In this document: one piece after another, positions 57,416 to 64,000 of the stretch
Numbering within the stretch: the first letter of the stretch is position 1
Layout of the letters: each line of letters opens with the position of its first letter
NCBI GenBank assembly: GCA_030704615.1
Contig: CM060733.1
Location: 72,540,001-72,604,000 of the forward strand
Length of the DNA stretch: 64,000 nucleotides
Source of the DNA: Takakia lepidozioides
Lineage: Eukaryota > Streptophyta > Takakiopsida > Takakiales > Takakiaceae
Direction: 5' to 3'
Program-made: the position numbers and the translations under genes
Notes under the pieces: model-generated
Told to the model about the DNA's origin: nothing
Seen by the model: the letters and a program-made list of their open reading frames with translations, nothing else
Databases searched by the model: none

Positions 57416-58865
57416 CTACACTTCCACTGCAAATAAACTCGCATCAGACAGTTGATCGTCTACTCCTGTGGCAGGTTCTCCTGTTGAAAGGCGTGACAAG
57501 TGATCTGCCACAAGATGCAAACGTCCCGGCTTGTAAACAACTTCGAATTCAAACTCGTGCAAGATAATCAACCATCTTGCTATCCTGCCACTTATCAAAG
57601 GCTTGTTCACCAGATAAATCAAAGCCTGATGATCCACATAAAACATAAACTTCCTTCCAAGTAGATAATGCCTAAATTTCTTGACTGCATAGATCATTGC
57701 TAAAGCTTCTCTTTCTGTAGTGCTATAGTTCCTCTCAACACTATTCAACAATCTGCTAGCATAGTACACAGGTGAATCTATGTTTCCTGTGACATTTTGG
57801 GCTAACACAGCCCCCAATGCTTCTCCTGAGGCATCACAGTGTACATGAAATACTATATGCCAATGAGGGTTAATAAGTACAAGTGTAGTTGTTACTGACA
57901 ATGTAAGTTCCTCAAAAGCCTATTGACATTCAACTGTCCACGCAAAAGCTTGCTCAATGGTGCTGCCATCTGTGCATACCGTCTGACAAACCTTCTGTAA
58001 TAGCTGGTTTGTCCAAGGAATCTCCTTAGAGCCTTAACATTTACTGGTGGTGGGGATGCTTTAATGGCCTCAGTCTTTCTAGGATCCACAAGCAGTCCCT
58101 TCTTACACACAATGTGTCCCAGAAATACCCCTGAGTTCACACATAAAGTACACTTTTCTGGATTCAGACCAAGACCTCTCATTCTGCATCTGGCCAAACA
58201 TAATTCCAACTTCTGCAAGTGCTCATTTTTAGAGCTGTATACACTGAAGTCATCTAAGAATACTTGCATGAAATCATCCAAATACTCATGGAAAGATTCA
58301 CTTATCACTCTCTGGAAAGTTGCTGGTGCATTACAAAGTCCAAAAGGCATGACTTTGTATGCATAAGCACCCCAGTCAATAATGAAAGCAGTCTTCCCCT
58401 GGTCTGTACTTGGTTATACCCACTGAAGCCATCCATGAATGAGTACATCTCATGGCCTGCCACAGTGTCCAGTACAACTTCTGTGAATGACAAAGGAAAA
58501 AGATATTTCTTTGTACAATCATTCAACTTCTTATAGTTCACACAAACTCTCAATTTGCCATTCTTCTTGGGAACTATCACAATGGGTGATAGTCAAGTTG
58601 TATACTCTATCGGGTATATGAACTTAGCCTCAGCCAACTTCTTAATCTCCTCCCCACCCTTCTGTGCATAGTTGGGATTCATCATGTACCTTGCCTGTTT
58701 GATTGGTATTGACCCTGGTTCCAGTTCAATCTTATGCTGGCAGATTTCAGGTGGTATCCATTTCAGATCTTCATAGCTCCAAGCAAATACATCTTTGTAT
58801 TTGATAAACAAGCTCTTAGCTTCCTCAAAGAATTCTGGCTCCCAATCAGCCCCAACTTTCACCAT
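57416..58865 (-). pseudogene. A4 reverse transcriptase and RNase H
   Basis: RNase H frame 57416-57901 (CDASGEALGAVLAQ; FYVDHQALIYL); RT frames 57892-58350 (MPFGLCNAPATFQR; FLDDFSVYS), 58305-58580 and 58593-58865. Lesions include a TGG to TGA change at about 58595 and small deletions near 57945 and 58400. Same family as A3 RT. Confidence 0.8.
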
Positions 58866-59022
58866 TCTTCCTCAGTTCCCACATTCACTTCTCTGACCTG
58901 CTCTTCAGCTGAGATAGTCCAGCCTGCCACTATCTCATCCCGCAGACTAATGGTGGCTGGTTCCTCTAGGATTTCCATTTCCCCTTCTTTCTCTTCATAG
59001 AAATGAGGTGGGTAATTACTTT
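58859..59022 (-). pseudogene. A4 protease-RT linker remnant
   Basis: Encodes the EEPATI.LRDE...GWTI linker found in A1 and A3; cut off at 59022 by the LTR of C. A one-base change in frame separates it from RT. Confidence 0.6.
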
Positions 59023-59748
59023 TGTCGCGGCCCTTTGCCTTGAGGGCAGGGGGTCGGGACACATGAGAGGCTGCCCCTGTGGTGGGGGCAGCGGCGGCGA
59101 TAGGTATGGGGGGCTGAAGCACCCTTGAGTGCCCAAGGCACTCAAGGAGGCGGAGGCGCTCACTAGGTGGAGCCCCGCACACCGGGTTGCGGTGGAGGTG
59201 GCTCCACAAGGGGTGGTGGTAGCTTAGTGGGACTTAGTGGGGGTGGCATAGGACTCACCATGGGGTGGAGACCTCGAGGTGGGAGTCGTGGGGAGTCTTG
59301 GGACTCATCACGGTCCATTGGGGCCGCGGTGAGTGGGCCAAGACTCACCGCGACTCACCACCGGGAGTCGAGGGTTTTCGTGGTGGTTCGCCATAAAATG
59401 GCATGGCTGGTTATGAAACCCCCGCGGACAGCTACAGAAGTATATATAGGGAGTAGTAACCCCGAGAACGGTGCAAGCCCGTTGGTGACCAAAAACTAGT
59501 GAGTAAGCGAGCGAGCCGGAAAGCGACCAAAGAGTGGGGAGCTGTTCCGGACTGCCATCTACCAAAGGGAATTCTCCTAGTCCCAAAGAGGTGGAGGGTT
59601 TAGAGGGAAGCGAAGGGGGGACCGTTATGTCCCGGTGAGCAGCCGAAGCTCCAAGTTGGCCCGGGCGGCCAGGTTGGGAGTCAGGCGCGCGCATCAAAGC
59701 GAGTAACTATGACTTGAAGGGGAGCTTACCGGAGTGAGGTGCGCGACA
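59023..59748 (+). repeat. 5' LTR of C (726 bp)
   Basis: TGTCGCGGCCC...GTGCGCGACA, so TG...CA. Unrelated to the A and B LTRs apart from the terminal TGTCGCG/CGCGACA inverted repeat, a motif that also ends the A LTRs. Confidence 0.85.
59440..59449 (+). promoter_or_regulatory. TATA box in LTR C
   Basis: GTATATATAG in a G+C-rich LTR, about 300 bp before the LTR end, a suitable place for the U3 promoter; transcription would start some 25-35 bp downstream. Confidence 0.55.
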
Positions 59749-59750
59749 CT

Positions 59751-59762
59751 TGGTATCAGAGC
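59751..59762 (+). promoter_or_regulatory. Primer binding site of C (initiator Met tRNA)
   Basis: TGGTATCAGAGC two bases after the LTR, the same site as in B. Confidence 0.85.
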
Positions 59763-59803
59763 TTAGAGTTCAGTACGCGATCGTCCTTGGGATTGGCCTC
59801 ATC

Positions 59804-62800
59804 ATGGGGTCGGGCAAGCCGAAGCGAAAGCGGAACGGCCCAAAAGATGATGACCCCGGTGAGCCCGATGGGGGCGACGTGTCACCGAGGCGGCCGTTTG
59901 AGGAAGCGATTAATGTTTCCGAAAACGAGGCCGCTCAGGAGCGGGAGGAATCCGAGGAGTCGGAGCCCGAGGAATCTTTGAGAGCTCCGACAAACCAAGA
60001 GATGCCTCCCATGCCGACAGCCTTTTGGGAAGGGTTGTTGGCGCAGTTTGGCGGGACGTTGAAAGACGTGTTGAAGGCGGCTAATGCCACTTCCACCAAG
60101 GCAAAGTTTAAGGTGAAGCCTAAGGAACCCGGCACCTTCGAGGGCGTTCGAAACCGGAAGGCACTCAACACCTGGCTCCTGGAGCTAGAGCAGTACTTCC
60201 GGGCGGCCAAGTTGAGTGACGAGGATCGGGTGGAAGTGGCTCCCACCTATTTGAGGGGCTATGCTCAACAATGGTGGCAGAAACGCCTTCACGACCGAGG
60301 CCCAAGCCCGGAAACCTTGAACTGGAGTGAGTTCAAGGAATTGATGAAGAGACAGTTTGTGCCCCTCAACGCATCCTGGCTTGCCCGGGACAAGATGAGG
60401 AATTTGAAGCAAACAGATGACATTCGGGGGTATGTCCAGGCTTTCAATGTGCTGTTGCTCGAAGTCGCGGACATGGCAGAACCAGAAATGGTCTTCAACT
60501 TTGTGGCGGGACTGGCCCCATGGGCTAGGCGGAAGTTGGAGGAGAAGCCACCCAAGACTTTGAACGAGGCAATTGAGAGAGCTGAATGTTTCTCGGATGT
60601 CCCTAGGGGTGAGAGACAAGGCCGTACGGAGCTGAACCACAAGAAGACCCGGCGGGAAGGTGACTCCTCCCGACCGGAAAAGAAGTGGGATAGGCCACGC
60701 GGCGAAAATGGCACGTGGAAATCGAAGGGAGGTCCCTCACACGTCAAGGCGGCACCCGGTGCTTCGAAAGGAAAAGCGGGTGGAGCGACTTATGGCGGAC
60801 AGAAGGCGACCTTTGATGGAGTGTGTTTCAATTGCGGGGAGCCCGGGCACATGGCCAAGAAGTGCACGAAGCCCCGGCAATTGAACATGACTCGGGCGAC
60901 CACGGAGCTGTCGGAAGATACCATCAGTCGCTTGGTGGAAGCGGTGGTCGCCAGGACTTGCAAGGTAGGCAAATTTTCTTGTGAGTTGTATCAGGAAACT
61001 GGCGCCTTACGAAAAGGGAGTCAGTTATTGTTCGTGGATGGGATAATATCCGGAACTAATGTGTCGTTGTTGGTGGACACAGGAGCGTCGCACTCCTTCA
61101 TGACGCCGGCGGCGGCGCGAAAGTTGGGACTCCCGACAAGTGACGTGGGGGCCTCTATTGAGGTGCGCTCTGCCAAAGGAGAACCTCAGTTGGCGACAAG
61201 GTTGGCGTTTGATGTTCCTCTTCAACTGGGGAGTTGGGAGGGACGTGAGAACTTCACTATCTGCGAGATCGATGGAGTGGATCTCATTTTGGGAATGACC
61301 TTTTTGAGCAAATCCGGAGCGGTCATAGATGGCCGCAAGAGAGTAGTCACGCTGCCATGTGGGAATGGTGGCGAGGTTTTACGAGTGTCGGAAACGCCCA
61401 AATCCGTGGGAGGGCGAATAAACCTTCTATCAGCAAAGGAGTGGGCCGTGGAGGAGACACACGAGTCCCAGTTTTTGCTTTACATTAGAGAAGTGAAAGG
61501 AGAAGGCGATGGGGAGCCGAGCCCAGATTGGATCAAGGGGATTTTGGAGAAATACCAGGATGTGATGCCAGAGGATTTACCAAGCGGCTTGCCACCGCGA
61601 AGAGGAGTTGACCACAAAATTGAGGTGATACCGGGATCGGAACCGCCTGCCAAGGCGCCCTACCGGTTGAGCCACAAAGAGTTGGTCGAGCTGAAGACTC
61701 AGCTCAAAGATCTAATGTCAAAGGGGTACATCCGGCCGAGTAAGTCACCTTACGGAGCCCCGGTGCTATTTGCAGACAAGAAGGATGGGACGCTGCGGAT
61801 GTGTGTCGATTACAGGGCTCTGAATAAGGTGACTATCAAAAACCGGTACCCTTTGCCAAGGATCGACGACCTCTTCGATCGGTTGGCAGGAGCGAAGTAT
61901 TTCAGCCGGATCGACTTGCGCTCCGGCTATCACCAAATTCGGGTGGCGGAAGGAGATGAGGAGAAGACCGCGTGCAGGACAAGGTATGGTTCATATGAGT
62001 TCTTGGTGATGCCTTTTGGGCTCACCAATGCACCAGCGACATTTAGCACGCTGATGAACAGCCTTTTCCAGGAGTGGTTGGATGACTTTGTGATCGTGTA
62101 CATCGACGACATCTTGGTGTACTCGAAAACAAAGGAGGAGCACCTGGAGCACCTCAAAAGGGTGTTCCAAAAATTGCGAGAAGGGAAGCTGTATGCCAAA
62201 GCTTCAAAGTGCGAATTCGGGGTCACAAAAGTGGAGTTCTTGGGGCACGTGATTACACAGGATGGGATCAAAATGGATGACAGAAAGGTGAGGGCGATCT
62301 TGGACTGGGAGCCTCCGACTTCGGTCCCGGGAGTGCGATCCTTCCTAGGACTCGCCTCCTATTACCGGAAGTATGTGAGAAATTTCGCCAAGATCGCGGG
62401 GCCGCTGTCGGACCTTCTGTGTAAATCCAAAGTCTGGGTATGGAACACATTTTGTGGCCAAGCTTTTGCTGAATTGAAGCAGCGGATGACGGAAGCTCCA
62501 GTCTTAAAAATCCCGGAGTTCGATCGTCCGTTTGAGATTCATACAGATGCATCAGACTTCGCAATTGGGGGTGTACTTATGCAAGATGGACGTCCAGTGG
62601 CTTACGAAAGTAAGAAACTGAATGAAGTGGAGCGACGGTGGCCGACGCACGAAAAAGAGATGAAGGCGGTGGTACATTGCCTTGAACTCTGGCGCCACTA
62701 TGTTGGTTCCAACCCAGTGAAGGTGTTCACGGACAATGTCACGGTGAAGTATTTTGCCACGCAGCCCAAGTTGTCCCCAAAACAACTTAGGTGGCAAGAT

Positions 62801-64000
62801 ACTTTGGCAGTGTTCGACGTGGATATCCAGTACAAACCGGGACGGGACAATGTGGTGGCCGATGCTTTAAGTAGAAAGCAGCAGCTCTTGTTGGTGTACA
62901 AGGGCGAGACGGCGCTCCAAAGGAAGATCCGGAAGGCTTGCCGGAAGGATGAGCTGGCAAAGTGCGTGATGCAGAACTTGAGAATGGGGGTTAAATCGCA
63001 GTTCCACTTGCAAAACGGACTGCTCCGGTATAAGCAAAAACGTCTCTATGTGCCAAAGGGAGGGATCAGGGATAGTCTCTTGAGAGAATGCCATGATAGC
63101 CCGCTTGCGGGCCACGGTGGAGCCAAGCGCACTGCGGCACTCTTGAAGAAAGAGTATTTCTGGCCCAAACTGAGGGAGGAGGCAGAGGAGTATGTAAAGA
63201 CATGCACCACATGCCAACAAAACCGGAGCGAGTATAAAAAGCAAGCGGGGCTGTTACAACCCTTGCCGATTCCAGAGGGGACTTGGGAAAGCGTCTCGAT
63301 GGATTTCATGACTGCTATGCCGCTGTCAAAAGGATTCGATGCAATCATGGTGGTGGTAGATAGGTTCAGTAAAATGGCCCATTTCATCCCCACCAAGGAG
63401 ACGGCTACTGCGCAGGAGACAGGGCGACTTTACTTCGCCCACGTCTTAAAGCATCATGGAGTCCCGAAGGATATTGTCTCGGACCGCGACCCAAAGTTTA
63501 CGAGTAAATTCTGGAGAGCACTTTGGAAGAAGATGGGGACGAGGCTGAAGATGAGCACCGCCTTCCGACCTACGACGGACGGCCAAACGGAAAGAGTGAA
63601 TTCCGTAGTGAAGCAATTCTTGCGGAATTACGTGTCGGCAGACCAATCAGACTGGATGGAACACTTAGACGCGGCAGAGTTCTGTTATAATAACACAGAA
63701 CACTCCGCGACGGGAGTTTCCCCTTTTGTGTTGGTCTATGGAAAAGCACCTCTGGTGCCGACAAGTTGGGCCGCCCAGGACGTTGAGGAACCGGCAGTAG
63801 CGGCGGTACTTGAAGAACGCGAGCGTTTGTTGAAGCTCGCAAAGTACAACATTGCCAAAGCTAGGAAACGGTATGAAAGGCAGGCGAATCGGAAGCGGAG
63901 GGAAGTGAAGTTTGAGGCAGGCACAGAGGTCTGGTTGAACATCAAGAATTTTCGACTACCTCCGGAAATGAGTCCGAAGTTCGTACCTCCGTATGCGGGT
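59804..64000 (+). CDS. C gag-pol polyprotein, open to the window end (1,399 codons)
   Basis: A single frame with gag, protease, RT, RNase H and integrase. After a charged N-terminus comes the gag domain (about 100-260), a CCHC knuckle at 341-354 ([14 protein letters not shown]), protease with Asp425 ([10 protein letters not shown]), RT with the YIDD box (Asp768-Asp769), RNase H ([30 protein letters not shown]), the H2C2 integrase zinc domain (GHGG...CTTCQQ) and the catalytic triad Asp1167, Asp1227, Glu1263 with the classic 35-residue second spacing. The frame still reads through the conserved post-core region (PPEMSPKF) at the edge. It may end in a chromodomain beyond the window, which would make it a chromovirus; not visible. 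The ATG is the first after the PBS that opens this frame. Confidence 0.92.
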   Translation, partial: MGSGKPKRKRNGPKDDDPGEPDGGDVSPRRPFEEAINVSENEAAQEREESEESEPEESLRAPTNQEMPPMPTAFWEGLLAQFGGTLKDVLKAANATSTKAKFKVKPKEPGTFEGVRNRKALNTWLLELEQYFRAAKLSDEDRVEVAPTYLRGYAQQWWQKRLHDRGPSPETLNWSEFKELMKRQFVPLNASWLARDKMRNLKQTDDIRGYVQAFNVLLLEVADMAEPEMVFNFVAGLAPWARRKLEEKPPKTLNEAIERAECFSDVPRGERQGRTELNHKKTRREGDSSRPEKKWDRPRGENGTWKSKGGPSHVKAAPGASKGKAGGATYGGQKATFDGVCFNCGEPGHMAKKCTKPRQLNMTRATTELSEDTISRLVEAVVARTCKVGKFSCELYQETGALRKGSQLLFVDGIISGTNVSLLVDTGASHSFMTPAAARKLGLPTSDVGASIEVRSAKGEPQLATRLAFDVPLQLGSWEGRENFTICEIDGVDLILGMTFLSKSGAVIDGRKRVVTLPCGNGGEVLRVSETPKSVGGRINLLSAKEWAVEETHESQFLLYIREVKGEGDGEPSPDWIKGILEKYQDVMPEDLPSGLPPRRGVDHKIEVIPGSEPPAKAPYRLSHKELVELKTQLKDLMSKGYIRPSKSPYGAPVLFADKKDGTLRMCVDYRALNKVTIKNRYPLPRIDDLFDRLAGAKYFSRIDLRSGYHQIRVAEGDEEKTACRTRYGSYEFLVMPFGLTNAPATFSTLMNSLFQEWLDDFVIVYIDDILVYSKTKEEHLEHLKRVFQKLREGKLYAKASKCEFGVTKVEFLGHVITQDGIKMDDRKVRAILDWEPPTSVPGVRSFLGLASYYRKYVRNFAKIAGPLSDLLCKSKVWVWNTFCGQAFAELKQRMTEAPVLKIPEFDRPFEIHTDASDFAIGGVLMQDGRPVAYESKKLNEVERRWPTHEKEMKAVVHCLELWRHYVGSNPVKVFTDNVTVKYFATQPKLSPKQLRWQDTLAVFDVDIQYKPGRDNVVADALSRKQQLLLVYKGETALQRKIRKACRKDELAKCVMQNLRMGVKSQFHLQNGLLRYKQKRLYVPKGGIRDSLLRECHDSPLAGHGGAKRTAALLKKEYFWPKLREEAEEYVKTCTTCQQNRSEYKKQAGLLQPLPIPEGTWESVSMDFMTAMPLSKGFDAIMVVVDRFSKMAHFIPTKETATAQETGRLYFAHVLKHHGVPKDIVSDRDPKFTSKFWRALWKKMGTRLKMSTAFRPTTDGQTERVNSVVKQFLRNYVSADQSDWMEHLDAAEFCYNNTEHSATGVSPFVLVYGKAPLVPTSWAAQDVEEPAVAAVLEERERLLKLAKYNIAKARKRYERQANRKRREVKFEAGTEVWLNIKNFRLPPEMSPKFVPPYAG

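Larger units (their letters stand above)
52501..59022 (-). mobile_element. Retroelement A4, decayed
   Basis: Minus strand; a more divergent member of the A family. It retains RT, RNase H, integrase and ORF3, all broken by stops and frameshifts; gag and both LTRs are missing here. It is cut at 52501 by MULE2 and at 59022 by retroelement C. It is the only copy in the window showing the integrase-to-ORF3 interval. Confidence 0.8.
59023..64000 (+). mobile_element. Ty3/gypsy LTR retroelement C, 5' part, runs off the window
   Basis: 5' LTR 59023-59748, initiator Met PBS, short leader and an uninterrupted gag-pol to the window edge. Inserted in A4. The polypurine tract and 3' LTR lie outside. Higher G+C than its surroundings and no lesion seen, so it is likely young. 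Confidence 0.9.

Noticed and set aside
1-64000. tRNA, rRNA or host housekeeping genes
   Set aside because: I looked for them and found no convincing candidate; tRNA-like strings are only the primer binding sites.

Overview
The window is eukaryotic, transposon-packed DNA. It has GT-AG introns, AATAAA signals, several Ty3/gypsy-type retrotransposons with plant-like polyproteins, and two copies of a large Mutator-like (MULE) DNA transposon. I see no ordinary host gene. The Athila/Tat-like reverse transcriptase of the commonest retroelement and the WRKY/GCM1-SWIM style of the transposase suggest a green-lineage genome. A streptophyte alga such as Chara would fit, but that is inference and cannot be settled from this sequence.

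Layout. 1-1242: fragment related to the MULE elements, with one small gene (275-910). 1243-12028: retroelement A1 (minus strand, two LTRs, a 500-N assembly gap). 12029-16256 plus 27164-27547: 5'-truncated, inverted A2, whose 3' LTR is split by retroelement B (16257-27163, minus, 4-bp target duplication GCTT). 27548-47971: retroelement A3 (minus), split inside gag by MULE1 (31104-44793, 13.7 kb, 9-bp target duplication). 47972-52500: MULE2, a truncated, decayed relative of MULE1. 52501-59022: decayed A4 (minus), into which MULE2 went. 59023-64000: retroelement C (plus), with an open gag-pol running off the window. The nesting gives a relative order: A4, then MULE2, then A3, then MULE1; B is younger than the A2 LTR and C younger than A4.

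The most interesting object is MULE1. Besides a transposase (zinc finger, DDE core, SWIM finger) it carries a divergently transcribed ten-exon gene whose exon phases all agree. It encodes about 1,379 aa with a ParB/sulfiredoxin-like GNHR motif followed by a beta-class amino-DNA-methyltransferase-like domain (motif IV before motif I, motif IV degenerate). ParB-methylase fusions are familiar from phages and bacterial mobile elements. Between the two divergent genes lies a 1.9 kb array of a 16-bp palindrome, ATTTCGGCGCCGAAAT, held on a lattice of about 63-64 bp (six helical turns). The same palindrome recurs at both ends of the element and inside several introns of the methyltransferase gene. Each of three small-gene cassettes (275-910, 43394-43944, 51374-52000) has a palindrome array or copy on its 5' side, and comparison of MULE1 with MULE2 shows a cassette present or absent with the breakpoint inside a palindrome. 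This combination (transposase, ParB-methylase, phased palindromes, exchangeable gene cassettes) is my candidate for an undescribed system.
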